This document shows, in pieces, positions 45,468-53,394 of a stretch of 64,000 bases of DNA. The position numbers and the translations under genes were made by a program. The stretch's first letter is position 1. The number at the start of each line of letters is the position of its first letter. The DNA is from a virus, in IMG/VR virus record IMGVR_UViG_3300050128_000053, positions 1 through 64,000 of that record; one strand, given 5' to 3'. Below the pieces are notes generated by a model. The model saw only the letters and a program-made list of their open reading frames with translations, made no database searches and was not told where the DNA came from.

Positions 45468-46198
45468 GTCCGCATCTCATCAACGTAGGGGTAAGGCCAG
45501 CGCTCGAGGATTTTGTCGGCCGCAAGGATCGACTGCACGTGCTCATTTGAATGACCGAGCCGCCCAGTGTACCGATTGAACTTTGCTTGTTGGTCCTTCT
45601 CGGCCGCATAGCCGTAATGCATGAGGGCCAACAGAGTGGTCGACCCCCAGGACCGCCCCATGACGTAACTTGGCACCGCCGGCACACCGAAGCCGTGTGA
45701 AGGGTACCGGGCACCACTCTCGTACCGAAAGAGGCGAGGAGCGTGAATGGTGCCCCAAAGCCGGTCCACCCGAACTAAGGGCTGACCTATTTCACTGAAC
45801 CCAAAAACTTCAGGGATATTAAGATCAATGGCCGATTCAGTAGCCACCTCAATAGCAGATTTCAGAGCAAGCCGCTGGGATTTGTAATCGATCCCTACAA
45901 GCACTTCATCACAATCAATGACGAGCACCCAGTCATTTTGCGGACGAGGGAAAAAGGTCGACTCAAACATTTTCCACGCCCCTCCTCGAAATAAGCCCTC
46001 ATTCTCAAGGAAGCTAGGAGTCTGATCATCTCGCTGGAAGACGTTGCACCCGGCATCGTGTGCCACCACGGCAGTGTCGTCTTCAGAGCAATCGTCGTAA
46101 AAGAACACAGCATCGACCGTCGACACCAAGGCCTCAAGCATCGGCCTCAAGTACCGCTGGGTCTCATTACGCCCGACTACGAGCCCGAAAACACTCAC
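45449..46198 (-). CDS. Glycosyltransferase family 2-like protein
   Basis: 249 aa. LVVGRNETQRYLRPMLEALV and FFYDDCSEDDTAVVAHDAGC at the start, and a DxD-like DWVLVIDCDEVLV. The C-terminal half (GTIHAPRLFRYESGARYPSH) follows the pattern of GT2 proteins that scout a nearby acceptor. Stop and start overlap neighbours. Confidence 0.85.
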   Translation of the reverse strand: MSVFGLVVGRNETQRYLRPMLEALVSTVDAVFFYDDCSEDDTAVVAHDAGCNVFQRDDQTPSFLENEGLFRGGAWKMFESTFFPRPQNDWVLVIDCDEVLVGIDYKSQRLALKSAIEVATESAIDLNIPEVFGFSEIGQPLVRVDRLWGTIHAPRLFRYESGARYPSHGFGVPAVPSYVMGRSWGSTTLLALMHYGYAAEKDQQAKFNRYTGRLGHSNEHVQSILAADKILERWPYPYVDEMRTWNLPQ

Positions 46199-46968
46199 TC
46201 GGACTCAATCCCATGATGAGCACACATACGACGGTGCATTTCTTGAGACCGAGCAAAGTGCTGATCCGCAAACCCACCGTGAGGCGAAGCCTTGTGCCAG
46301 AGATGAGTCATTACGACTGGTCCGTAATAGACACACTTGTAGCCGTGCGCCCGAGCATGGAGTGAGCACCACATCTCTTCGAAGTAGTGCTGCGTCTCAA
46401 GAAACGCTCCGACTGAGTCGGGCTGCATATCCTGAAACAACTCGCACGTCGTCAACTCGCCCCAGACCTTGCGCTTGATGAAGTAGAGCGCTCCCGAGAC
46501 GGAAATGACGTCGTCACGGACAGTTTTCAACTCAGGGCTGTTGCCTGAGTGCTGCCAACCCCGCTGACTTGGGCTGCGGTCTGGGCCCATGATGCCACCG
46601 GCTGTAATGAGCCCATCAGCGTCCACCTGGCGCGGACCGAGAACGCCCCAATGATCGATACCGGCGAGGGCGTCATAGCAATCTCGGAACCCGGCCGAAA
46701 GACGGGTATCGGCATTTGCGAGGAGAATGACGTCGTTCACTCCTCCTGCGGCACCTTCATTACAGGCTCGCCCGTAACCGACATTGTCGGCAAAAGAAAT
46801 GAACTCGGCATCGTAGCGCTCAGCTGTCTGTCCCGGGTAGGGCGAATCGAGTGTGACATCGACCACGGTCAACGTGCAGCCTTCGAACTTGTGGGATTCG
46901 TATGAAGCGCAGAAGTCATCAAGCAAATCCGGTGTCTTGTAATTGACCACAACGACGTCACAAGCCAT
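46195..46968 (-). CDS. Glycosyltransferase family 2, rhamnosyltransferase-like
   Basis: 257 aa. DVVVVNYKTPDLLDDFCASY, SFADNVGYGRACNEGAAGGV and VILLANADTRLSAGF (DxD = NADT variant), then GALYFIKRKVWGEL and FEEMWCSLHARAHGYKCVYY. It is the first gene of the GT cassette in transcription order. Confidence 0.88.
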   Translation of the reverse strand: MACDVVVVNYKTPDLLDDFCASYESHKFEGCTLTVVDVTLDSPYPGQTAERYDAEFISFADNVGYGRACNEGAAGGVNDVILLANADTRLSAGFRDCYDALAGIDHWGVLGPRQVDADGLITAGGIMGPDRSPSQRGWQHSGNSPELKTVRDDVISVSGALYFIKRKVWGELTTCELFQDMQPDSVGAFLETQHYFEEMWCSLHARAHGYKCVYYGPVVMTHLWHKASPHGGFADQHFARSQEMHRRMCAHHGIESE

Positions 46969-47250
46969 CTAATAACGTCCTTTCACTTGACGAGACGGCT
47001 TAACAGGGTCTGGTGGGGTTCCCACTCTTCGATCGTAAAGCACCTTGGCCATTGTGTACACCGCTTCAGCAGTGAGCATCATCTCATTCAATAAGTCGAG
47101 ATTGCGCATGCGCCGGTACTCGCCGGTGAACTTGTTCAAAGCGCTGACATAGAGATCCTGTGCTTCGATCAGCTCTTCCTCGCTCAGCCGGCGGGCCCTA
47201 ACCTCGAGCTGGTCAAGATTCCTAAACCTCTTGGGTCTGCGGACTGCCAT
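46969..47250 (-). CDS. Small hypothetical protein
   Basis: 93 aa, strongly helical (LEVRARRLSEEELIEAQDLY; LLNEMMLTAEAVYTMAKVLY), basic ends. One base from the GT cassette and overlapping the next gene. Possibly a structural adaptor; no family recognised. Confidence 0.7.
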   Translation of the reverse strand: MAVRRPKRFRNLDQLEVRARRLSEEELIEAQDLYVSALNKFTGEYRRMRNLDLLNEMMLTAEAVYTMAKVLYDRRVGTPPDPVKPSRQVKGRY

Positions 47251-47668
47251 CTTCGCCTACCTCTAGAATCAAGTGTTCGAGAAAACTAGCACCAGGAACC
47301 GAGGCCCCGCCAAGACCTTGTGGACTCTCAAAGACAGCGATGTCGTCCTCATCGTCACTACTGGGGTCAAGACTCTCCCAATCCTGCATTTGAGAAGGAG
47401 TAAAAGCAAGAAGGTGTGGGCCAATCCAAGCCTCACTGCGTGCTTCAGGTGATAGTTTGTGGAGCTGGCGGCGACGTCGTGGACCCACCCACCACAGACC
47501 GACGAGACACGCCCGAAGAGGCTTGTGCAAACGAATCAAAAGTGCCCTACCGCAACGCCAAGGTTCGTACTCCTCGATGACCTTGGCCGTACTGAGTAGT
47601 GGAGCGTCCTTTGTTACCTCAACAACCGCTCCGTAGAACCAGAGCCAGGAGTGTTCGTTAACGGGCAT
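47222..47668 (-). CDS. Hypothetical protein
   Basis: 148 aa starting MPVNEHSWLWFYGAVVEVTK. It has an Arg/Trp-rich middle (LWWVGPRRRRQLHKLSPEAR) and an acidic segment (DPSSDDEDDIAVFESPQ). Overlaps 55 bases of the upstream short gene and the downstream gene start. Function unknown. Confidence 0.65.
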   Translation of the reverse strand: MPVNEHSWLWFYGAVVEVTKDAPLLSTAKVIEEYEPWRCGRALLIRLHKPLRACLVGLWWVGPRRRRQLHKLSPEARSEAWIGPHLLAFTPSQMQDWESLDPSSDDEDDIAVFESPQGLGGASVPGASFLEHLILEVGEDGSPQTQEV

Positions 47669-47778
47669 TTCGCTCTGCCTTCTTCGTCAAGGGCGTCGTC
47701 AATGAGGTGGTCCAGGTCTTCGATCTCATGAAGAAGGTGCTCCCGTTCCTCCTTCGGCGAGAGCTTCTTCAAGTCCAA
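47614..47778 (-). CDS. Short acidic helical protein, TTG start
   Basis: 54 aa from TTG: LDLKKLSPKEEREHLLHEIE then DLDHLIDDALDEEGRAKCPL. The charge periodicity is clearly coding, although it is too short for ordinary gene calling. It begins inside the stop of the KTSC gene and overlaps the next gene by 55 bases. Possibly a small partner of the upstream protein. Confidence 0.55.
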   Translation of the reverse strand: MDLKKLSPKEEREHLLHEIEDLDHLIDDALDEEGRAKCPLTNTPGSGSTERLLR

Positions 47779-48158
47779 ACGCCTCGATGATTCTGATACT
47801 GATTCAGGCGGCGGTTCACGAACTTCCCTTTCGATTTCACCCGCTGAAAATCACGCCACACATTTGATGGAACGCCCTCATAAACCCACGGCGTGCCGCC
47901 GGCATCAACTGGCTTGACGAAGCGCATGTAAAGGCGTCGAGATCCAGCGTCATACCCAGCTTCAACGACGCGTGAGGATTGTGGAGTAAAGACAAAGTTG
48001 CCCGGTACGGTCTCATCCTCGTCGGGGAGGTCGACATCGACGGCAGCAGGACTCTGCGCCTCAGAGATCGGGCGGGCAGACACTCGGGCAGCATCGTGTG
48101 CAACCGCCTCTTGTACTGCTCTTTGGCCTAACGGTCCTAATCCACCTCGACGTGGCAT
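47769..48158 (-). CDS. KTSC-domain protein
   Basis: 129 aa. The C-terminal 65 residues match the KTSC domain: SSRVVEAGYDAGSRRLYMRF, then YEGVPSNVWRDFQRVKSKGK and FVNRRL. The N-terminal half is Ala/Glu-rich and probably disordered. KTSC domains often accompany phage or lysyl-tRNA-synthetase-related proteins; the role here is unknown. Confidence 0.82.
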   Translation of the reverse strand: MPRRGGLGPLGQRAVQEAVAHDAARVSARPISEAQSPAAVDVDLPDEDETVPGNFVFTPQSSRVVEAGYDAGSRRLYMRFVKPVDAGGTPWVYEGVPSNVWRDFQRVKSKGKFVNRRLNQYQNHRGVWT

Positions 48159-48180
48159 TCAACCAAGTGTACCGAATACA

Positions 48181-48675
48181 TCATCCCCTTTCCAAGTAGT
48201 CGATGGGCTTGCCGAGAGCCGTGGCGTAGTCGATTTCGCTGTGCGTGCTCTCCCCGATGTACCGGCCCACGTTGAGTACCAGCACCCGGTCAGCCAAGTC
48301 GATCTTGCGCTTGTGAAGCTCGTCCAGGGCCTCTTTCTGTTCGACGGTGATCCCCAGCCCTTCGTCGGACTTGGTATCGCACCCGATGGTCAGGACGATC
48401 TCACCGGCCAACGTCAGGTCGTACCGTGCCTTCGCCCACGCCTCGGGGAATCGGGTTGAGCCACACAGGACCACGATGGTCGGACGAGGCGTGGCGAAGT
48501 TGCCGTTCAGGCAGGCGGCGTACCCGTTGCTGTGCCGCCATGCCACCGGGTCGTCGCCGGGGTCGTAGTCAGGCTCCCAACCGCCCATCTGTGCATAGGT
48601 GGCACTCACGATCACCTTTGAGCACCAGCGGCAGTAGACCGGGCAATCTTCCTCAATCATCGGGTCGTCAGCCAT
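48181..48675 (-). CDS. Nucleoside 2-deoxyribosyltransferase-like protein
   Basis: 164 aa from the chosen ATG (MADDPMIEEDC), preceded by ACGGAGGACTCAC. An N-terminal Cys motif CRWCSKV is followed by a Rossmann-like domain: TIVVLCGSTRFPEAWAKARY, DLADRVLVLNVGRYIGESTH and SEIDYATALGKPIDYLE. The end motif (StrsEIeyA..lGKPV) is that of the deoxyribosyltransferase-like superfamily. Several homologues in phages lack proven catalysis. Confidence 0.78.
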   Translation of the reverse strand: MADDPMIEEDCPVYCRWCSKVIVSATYAQMGGWEPDYDPGDDPVAWRHSNGYAACLNGNFATPRPTIVVLCGSTRFPEAWAKARYDLTLAGEIVLTIGCDTKSDEGLGITVEQKEALDELHKRKIDLADRVLVLNVGRYIGESTHSEIDYATALGKPIDYLERG

Positions 48676-48909
48676 GTGAGTCCTCCGTCGTTGCCGTCCA
48701 TGCAGCCACAGTCCCACCACGACCGGGCCGGCCGAGACCTTCGGAAGCAGATCGTGGTACTGCGTGCGCCAACGCTTTGCAGCGTCCTGCCATTCGGGGG
48801 TTGCCTTCTCCCAATCGCCCTCGTTGGCGTTGGCGATGATCCCCCAGGCGAACTCAGCCAAGTCCAGCAGGGCGCGATGACCCTCGGATATCTCTTTGTC
48901 AGAACCCAT
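48668..48909 (-). CDS. Small hypothetical protein, frame possibly broken near its end
   Basis: Starts MGSDKEISEGHRALLDLAEF and reads on without a stop into the next gene, but with an unlikely Arg-rich join (HGRQRRRTH). If one base is missing near 48713, the -1 frame gives GTVAAWTATTEDSHG and a stop overlapping the next ATG, for 80 aa. Alternatively the two genes form one 243-aa fusion. The good ribosome site before the next ATG favours separate genes. Confidence 0.5.
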
Positions 48910-49186
48910 AGCGGTCCCTCCCGTGGTCTTGGGGCGAGCAGTTGTAACCGGCAAAGCCGCCCTCCCCATCTGAGCGTTGACCTCCGAAACACACGTAGTT
49001 GGAGCGTGGCGAGCCGCAGCACGGGCAGTGCGTTATCCGATTGCGGTGGTCCTGCGGCTTTACAGCGGCGAGGTAGGCCGTAATGGCGACACGGGCCATC
49101 GGGTCACGAAAGTCGTGGGTCCAAGCCGCTAGTGCCTTGATCGCCGCTCCCACTCCTACTCCGTCCAGTTCTTTCTCGTCAGGCAT
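48899..49186 (-). CDS. Small zinc-binding hypothetical protein
   Basis: 95 aa starting MPDEKELDGVGVGAAIKALA. HCPCCGSPRSNYVCFGGQ then NCSPQ looks like a zinc-binding cluster. The first 37 coding bases occur again exactly at 58700-58736. Overlaps both neighbours by a few bases. Confidence 0.65.
   Translation of the reverse strand: MPDEKELDGVGVGAAIKALAAWTHDFRDPMARVAITAYLAAVKPQDHRNRITHCPCCGSPRSNYVCFGGQRSDGEGGFAGYNCSPQDHGRDRYGF
49150..49186. repeat. 37-bp sequence duplicated at 58700-58736
   Basis: The first 37 bases of the 49186 gene (reads ATGCCTGACGAGAAAGAACT and on) are found exactly, in the other orientation, at 58700-58736. Identity ends abruptly on both sides. Confidence 0.95.
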
Positions 49187-49361
49187 TGCGGTCCTCTCGT
49201 TTGCTCAGAATCTTCGCCACGGCAACATGGCTCATGCTGGCTGCTTTGGCTATCTCTCGCAGGGCTGCGCCCTCTGCTCGCATCTCAGCCATTGCCCGGT
49301 CCCTGGCCTCTATCGCCTTCGGGATAGCTGCACAACGCTTGCGGACCTTCTCGGCGGTCAT
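49179..49361 (-). CDS. Small helix-turn-helix protein
   Basis: 60 aa starting MTAEKVRKRCAAIPKAIEAR; ribosome site GGAGATCAACTCG. ALREIAKAASMSHVAVAKIL is a helix-turn-helix of the resolvase/MerR-like type. It may be a DNA-binding regulator of neighbouring genes. Confidence 0.65.
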   Translation of the reverse strand: MTAEKVRKRCAAIPKAIEARDRAMAEMRAEGAALREIAKAASMSHVAVAKILSKREDRNA

Positions 49362-49482
49362 CGAGTTGATCTCCAGTTGGCACGCGGCCTTGGAAGACGA
49401 AATCGACTTGGCTGGTAGTCGGTACTCCGTCCTTCACCACGATTCGTATCACGCCAACTTTCCACCTTGAAGAACCGCCCAT
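49285..49482 (-). CDS. Putative small protein overlapping the HTH gene
   Basis: 65 aa from MGGSSRWKVGVIRIVVKDGV; the first half is beta-rich and plausible, the last third (overlapping the HTH gene by 77 bases) is not. It may end earlier than the annotated stop. Low support. Confidence 0.4.
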   Translation of the reverse strand: MGGSSRWKVGVIRIVVKDGVPTTSQVDFVFQGRVPTGDQLDDRREGPQALCSYPEGDRGQGPGNG

Positions 49483-49532
49483 CGTCTCTCCGCTCGTCAA
49501 AACCGAGGAGTATTTCAAAGCGCTTTGGCCCG

Positions 49533-50315
49533 CTACGGACGACCAGGCTCCGGCTTAACCCACAGTACTTCCACTCGATAGGCGCCCTTTTCTGTCTTCG
49601 GGGCCTTCATCACAACTCGGTTCCAAGAACCCAGCACGTCGTCGTAAAGCTCGTTTGCATATCCACTAATGACCACGGGTCCAGGATGCGCTCTCAGCAC
49701 CTTGAGCATAAGGATGTGATCCTCATCTGACATCTCGTCGCTGTACATGTGTTGTGTTCTCACTGAGTGAGGGTACGGCGGGTCCGCATAGATCAGGCAA
49801 TCCGTCCCGCCGTGGCGCTCGATGACCTCCAAGGCACCACGGTTCTCAATCTCTGCATCTTTTAGACGCAGCGCAAGTACACGCAATTGTTCGGGAACCT
49901 TGTTCCAACGATGCGACATGCCCTGCGCCCGCTGGCTTGGCCCTCTGTTCTTCCATCCTGTCTTCTTTGCGAGATCACTGGCGTGCGCCTGCCAACACCT
50001 CACGACAAAGCGGCGGGCTGATTCAAGCGGGTCTTCTGCGAGTTCATCGCAGCGGTTGTACTCGTCCCGTGACCACGGAGTCGTCTCAATCGCCCAGCAA
50101 AGATCGTCGCTCCGATCCCGCAACATCGTGAATAAGTTCGACACAAGACTGTTTCGGTCGTTGATGATCTCGTGAGGAACGGGGGGCTTTGAGAAAAACA
50201 CTGCACCGGAGCCAAAGAACGGCTCTACATAGTGGAAGTGTGGCTGGAACTGCTCCACGATCCTTTCTGCGAGCGTCCATTTCGCCCCCGGGTACCTAAT
50301 TACCGCCGGATTCAT
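49533..50315 (-). CDS. DNA adenine methyltransferase, D12 (Dam-like) class
   Basis: 260 aa. Motif X region IRYPGAKW, SAM motif I HYVEPFFGSGAVFF, and motif IV CLIYADPPYPHS (DPPY) are present, with NDRNSLVSNLFTML between. This is a complete D12-class enzyme that methylates the N6 of adenine in a short site such as GATC. Phage Dam proteins often protect viral DNA from host nucleases. Confidence 0.93.
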   Translation of the reverse strand: MNPAVIRYPGAKWTLAERIVEQFQPHFHYVEPFFGSGAVFFSKPPVPHEIINDRNSLVSNLFTMLRDRSDDLCWAIETTPWSRDEYNRCDELAEDPLESARRFVVRCWQAHASDLAKKTGWKNRGPSQRAQGMSHRWNKVPEQLRVLALRLKDAEIENRGALEVIERHGGTDCLIYADPPYPHSVRTQHMYSDEMSDEDHILMLKVLRAHPGPVVISGYANELYDDVLGSWNRVVMKAPKTEKGAYRVEVLWVKPEPGRP

Positions 50316-50466
50316 TCGACCCCTTCCCGTCCTCTCGTTTCCGAGGGGTATCCCAGTAGGCCGACTTGCACCTAGGGCAGACTTTGGGCTGTTGACCCTT
50401 CTCCCGTGGCACCCATTCGTGAGAACACCGCTCGCACCGAAATCCTGAAATCTGAACTATCGGCAC
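50296..50466 (-). CDS. Zinc-ribbon small protein, GTG start
   Basis: 56 aa. CERCSHEWVPREK and VCPRCKSAYWDTPRK form two CxxC pairs typical of a zinc ribbon; this CPxCxSxxWDTPR form recurs in small phage and bacterial regulators. It ends 20 bases into the Dam-like gene. Possibly a transcription regulator. Confidence 0.6.
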   Translation of the reverse strand: MPIVQISGFRCERCSHEWVPREKGQQPKVCPRCKSAYWDTPRKREDGKGSNESGGN

Positions 50467-50562
50467 CCTTCCAGTGTGTCACTTCTGGTGGGCACCTAAA
50501 AGGGACACTACAGCTGAAGGGGGACGGTGTCAACCTATTAGTGGCCACCTATTAGGTGCCGA

Positions 50563-50772
50563 CTATAAGGGCGGCATCCACGTGTTAGAGGCTGTCGATC
50601 TCAAGAATGCCAGCGCACTCAGTTCGGCCGAGTGGGCATAACCCGCTGCTGGCTGAATGCCCAATGGCTCGCACGGTTCGCCGCAGACGCCGCAATGACG
50701 GACGCGGTCGAACACAGGACCGTTGATCGCCTCGTGATCGAAGTCGGGCATTTCAGGAGTGTCACCTGGCAT
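50563..50772 (-). CDS. Small Cys-motif protein
   Basis: 69 aa from the chosen ATG (MPGDTPEMPDFDHEAINGPV); ribosome site AGAAAGAAGGAATCGAGCG. RHCGVCGEPCEPLG is a zinc-binding-like motif. Function unknown. Confidence 0.6.
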   Translation of the reverse strand: MPGDTPEMPDFDHEAINGPVFDRVRHCGVCGEPCEPLGIQPAAGYAHSAELSALAFLRSTASNTWMPPL

Positions 50773-50819
50773 CGCTCGATTCCTTCTTTCTCTCGGTGTC
50801 GTGGTCGGATTCCATTGAA

Positions 50820-51158
50820 TCAAAGATTTCCGTGATGCCCCATCAGGTACAGAGCCCCGAGAGCGATCCCTGAGTTCACCAAAGCCTGATTATGGCGGCT
50901 GGTCAGCATTTGATGGACGGCCGCTACTTCTTCGATGGTAGCGGGCCGGCCCCATTCGGCCTGCAGCTGGGCTGAGATCTGCGCTGGGCTCGGGATAGGG
51001 GCAGAGGCTACTCGCATCTCCCTGCCCGCCGCTGCGAAATACCGCCCCACCGAGCGCACCAAGAGGAAGAGGACGTAAGCAACCGGGGCCAGGATGCAAC
51101 ACAAGGCGAACCAGTTCACTGGGACGTTTCCGTTGGCGGCGGTAATCAACTCGATCAT
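50820..51158 (-). CDS. Small membrane protein
   Basis: 112 aa from the chosen ATG (MIELITAANGNVPVNWFALC). A hydrophobic segment VNWFALCCILAPVAYVLFLL and a C-terminal hydrophobic end GIALGALYLMGHHGNL predict one or two membrane helices, with a cytosolic middle (SAQLQAEWGRPATIEEVAAV). It is the first gene of the leftward operon after the control region. A superinfection or membrane role is possible. Confidence 0.6.
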   Translation of the reverse strand: MIELITAANGNVPVNWFALCCILAPVAYVLFLLVRSVGRYFAAAGREMRVASAPIPSPAQISAQLQAEWGRPATIEEVAAVHQMLTSRHNQALVNSGIALGALYLMGHHGNL

Positions 51159-51636
51159 TTCGTCAGCTCCTTTTTCCGCCTCAAGAATAGCATGCAAATG
51201 CCCTGCCTGTCCATTACCCTGATTTGAAATGATTTGAAATCGATTAGAGCGGGGCGCCCGTTATATCGCACCCTTCGGGGTGAGGCGGCCAGGAAAAACG
51301 ATGGGTGACCTGGTGTTTTGCTAGCGGTTTGACACGGAGGCTGAAGCTGATTAGGGTGGCGCGCAAGCGCCGGGTCATGGCGCTACCACTGGGTCTTTGG
51401 ATAGGGGTAGAGGATCCCTTGAGAGAAGAGATTTTGAGAAGAGATTCTAGAGACTTGAGATTAGATTCTTTGATTAGATTCTTTCTTCTAATCTTTTCTA
51501 TCTTCTAATCAACTCTTGTAGCACAATTATATTGTAGCCGGGGTGCACAACTGTGCACCCAAGTAATGCGCAGATTTGTATCTCAAAAGCATTTGATTTG
51601 AGCTGATTACTTCTGCTGCTCACCAAATGACAGGGA
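51159..51636. other. Gene-poor control region, left part
   Basis: 478 bp without a convincing gene. It holds an ATTTCAAATC direct repeat (51219-51240), a hairpin CACCC-TTCG-GGGTG (51269-51282), an AT-rich stretch with repeated TTAGATTCTTT (51460-51485), and a perfect 9-bp inverted repeat at 51541. The divergent promoters of the leftward operon probably lie here. Confidence 0.5.
51541..51560. promoter_or_regulatory. Operator-like palindrome
   Basis: GGGTGCACAACTGTGCACCC: two perfect 9-bp arms around AC. Next to it, AT-rich TGTAGCACAATTATATTGTA contains GTAGCAC, the reverse of a motif repeated at 52.76-52.98 kb. Could be a repressor site or a short hairpin. Confidence 0.5.
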
Positions 51637-51854
51637 TTAAGCGTGTGCCTTGCCTTCGCAACTGTGCCGAAATACAGCCATTTGTGGGTCATAGGAGTAC
51701 CAGCGCACCAACTCGTTGGCCGGCATGGCATGACTCTGCTCGAGAGTGATCCCGCTGGTCTTGCCGCAGTGCCGGCACCGCCCGCCGTCTATCACCTCCT
51801 CAACCAGCCTGTAGAGGGCCTCTAGGGGGGGTTGGGGCCACTGCTGCGAACCAA
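51637..51854 (-). CDS. Small zinc-binding protein, frame broken at a G7/C7 run
   Basis: The C-terminal 60 residues are clear coding: LEALYRLVEEVIDGGRCRHC, GKTSGITLEQSHAMPANELV and RWYSYDPQMAVFRHSCEGKA. CRHC and a final C make a zinc-like site. No start is available in this frame; adding one C to a run of seven (51825-51831) joins it to a TTG start preceded by GAGAGG (72 aa in all). Similar proteins are frequent in actinophages. Confidence 0.6.
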
Positions 51855-52005
51855 TATGCCTCTCAGGGGCGTTAGGGGGTTCTAGAGGGCCAGGGCGAGC
51901 CGTACCGCGGGCTCTTCGTCCTCTGAGTAGCGGAGCTGGAGCGAAGTAGCACCGGAACGCCCTATGACATCGCTAATGGCTTTGATTCATCGCCGGCTAG
52001 GGGGT

Positions 52006-52332
52006 TCAGTCATTTTCAAATCTCACTAGGTGATGAGGCGGGCGTAGGGGTTCGCCCAGGCGCTCTGACTCACAGATCCCATGGCCACAGGCCCAGTCCC
52101 TCTCCTCGTCGCCTGAGACGGGAGTCCAGCAGGACCAGCACGACACGTTGCCCTTGAGTGCGATGAATCCGCACCGCCAGACGATGTCGCCAGGGAGCCC
52201 AGTACTGCAATCGTAGGTAATGGTCATGTATCCAGTGACGGGGTCAAGGTCTTGAAATACTCGAGCACCGGGATACCCGGCCTCGGATAGTGCCGTCGCG
52301 ATTCTGTGTTCGATCTCGGTGCGGGTGGTCAT
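52006..52332 (-). CDS. Small Cys-rich hypothetical protein
   Basis: 108 aa from the chosen ATG (MTTRTEIEHRIATALSEAGY). The second half has CWSCWTPVSGDEERDWACGH and GICESERLG, several Cys/His able to bind zinc. It is the only clear gene inside the control region. Function unknown. Confidence 0.65.
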   Translation of the reverse strand: MTTRTEIEHRIATALSEAGYPGARVFQDLDPVTGYMTITYDCSTGLPGDIVWRCGFIALKGNVSCWSCWTPVSGDEERDWACGHGICESERLGEPLRPPHHLVRFEND

Positions 52333-52419
52333 GGGTGAGAGTGTAGTGGAACGGCCGTAATCCCGCACAAATACGTAATCGGCTCCCTGATTACATTCAC
52401 CTCTTGCAAATAGTGCGAT

Positions 52420-52479
52420 TTGTGGGTTATCTGACTTGTGGGTTATCTAATCCGTTTGAGATGTGTTTGTGGGTTATCT
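52420..52479. repeat. Three TTGTGGGTTATCT direct repeats
   Basis: Copies at 52420-52432, 52436-52448 and 52467-52479; two are followed by AAT and one by GAC. Start spacing is 16 and 31 bases, so copies fall on related helix faces, as for iterons or operator arrays. Confidence 0.75.
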
Positions 52480-52652
52480 AATCGTCATCGTGTGTGGATC
52501 TATGGGTAGGCTGCCCACCCCCCTTTCGCTGTCAAATCGCTTGATGATGGGGGGTCTAATAGTCAAATGGTGCTGCGCCATTACAGCAAATGAAGACAGT
52601 AATGCACGTTCATTTGGCTAATGGTGTTGTGCTATTTGGGTAATGCGCAGGT

Positions 52653-52668
52653 CCATTTACCTAAATGG
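52653..52668. promoter_or_regulatory. Palindrome CCATTTACCTAAATGG
   Basis: Two perfect 7-bp arms around CC, in an AT-rich setting between the repeat sets. Operator-like. Confidence 0.45.
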
Positions 52669-52758
52669 GGAGGGATTACACGGTCTATTTGGTGTTATGG
52701 AGTGTGGATGCGGTGGGGATGGGGGGCTGGGGCGGCAGCCATCCCCTCATAATCCAGA

Positions 52759-52975
52759 CAGTAATAGCGTGCTACAAGCCAGCATACCCTCATTACTTGG
52801 ATAGTAATAGAGTGCTACACGCACATGCCGTAACCTCAGAGAGCAGATCACAACAATCAAATGAGTGGTGTAGCTACTGACAGCACTATTGTCCCTTAAG
52901 TAGGTATTACGATGCCCCCTAATCAACAGCACATGCCATATACACACATAACCTGGGCAGTAATAGAGTGCTACA
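52759..52975. repeat. Three AGTAATAGMGTGCTACA direct repeats
   Basis: Copies at 52759-52776, 52802-52819 and 52958-52975, the last two identical over 17 bases. The core GTGCTACA also appears inverted near 51518-51525. The conserved 17-mer could be a repressor or regulator site, or a phage promoter. Confidence 0.8.
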
Positions 52976-53091
52976 ACCTCTTCCCACATGGGATGTATTT
53001 GTTAAGGCGGCGGATTTAGGGAGAGCCTCATTATTAGGGACTGACCTGGGCTGATGTACATTGAACCAGCAATCAGATAACGTACCGACCC

Positions 53092-53394
53092 ATGGTCTCG
53101 TTCACTAGTAGTAATCACACTCACATTGATTGGTGCGCCTCTCCTTGGACTCACGATTACCGCAGAGGTCCTACTCAGTTCGATGGTACTGACTTTCCAA
53201 CAGCATTGATCTGCGATTTGATATGTCTTCGATGCGGCGGATGTCTCATGGTCGCTACCGCAGATGGTCGCTACGTCCCGCCCTACGACCCCTCAAGCGA
53301 CTGGAGCGAGGGTCTGGAGGCCAAGCTGCACCGCCTCGATGCAAGAGATCCTGTGTATCCCTACGACCGGTGGAACTCCGAGGTCGACATTTGA
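53092..53394 (+). CDS. Putative small hypothetical protein
   Basis: 100 aa, first gene of the rightward island. PTALICDLICLRCGGCLMVA has a CxxCxxC motif; the tail PYDPSSDWSEGLEAKLHRLD is ordinary protein. The start region lacks an evident ribosome site, so the exact start is unsure. Confidence 0.5.
   Translation: MVSFTSSNHTHIDWCASPWTHDYRRGPTQFDGTDFPTALICDLICLRCGGCLMVATADGRYVPPYDPSSDWSEGLEAKLHRLDARDPVYPYDRWNSEVDI

Larger units (their letters stand above)
52333..53091. other. Gene-free repeat-rich control region, right part
   Basis: 759 bp with no credible gene. It separates leftward from rightward transcription and carries several sets of short direct repeats and a palindrome (listed separately). 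Also ATTTGGCTAATG / ATTTGGGTAATG repeated at 52612 and 52634. Origin of replication or master operator region are both possible. Confidence 0.5.

Noticed and set aside
51882-51985. Short minus-strand frame (ATSLQLRYSEDEEPAVRLAL)
   Set aside because: Protein-like, but without a start codon and only about 30 residues; left unannotated.
52747-52989. Minus-strand 80-residue frame over the repeats
   Set aside because: Its VALYY-type repeats come from the DNA repeats themselves; no ribosome site.
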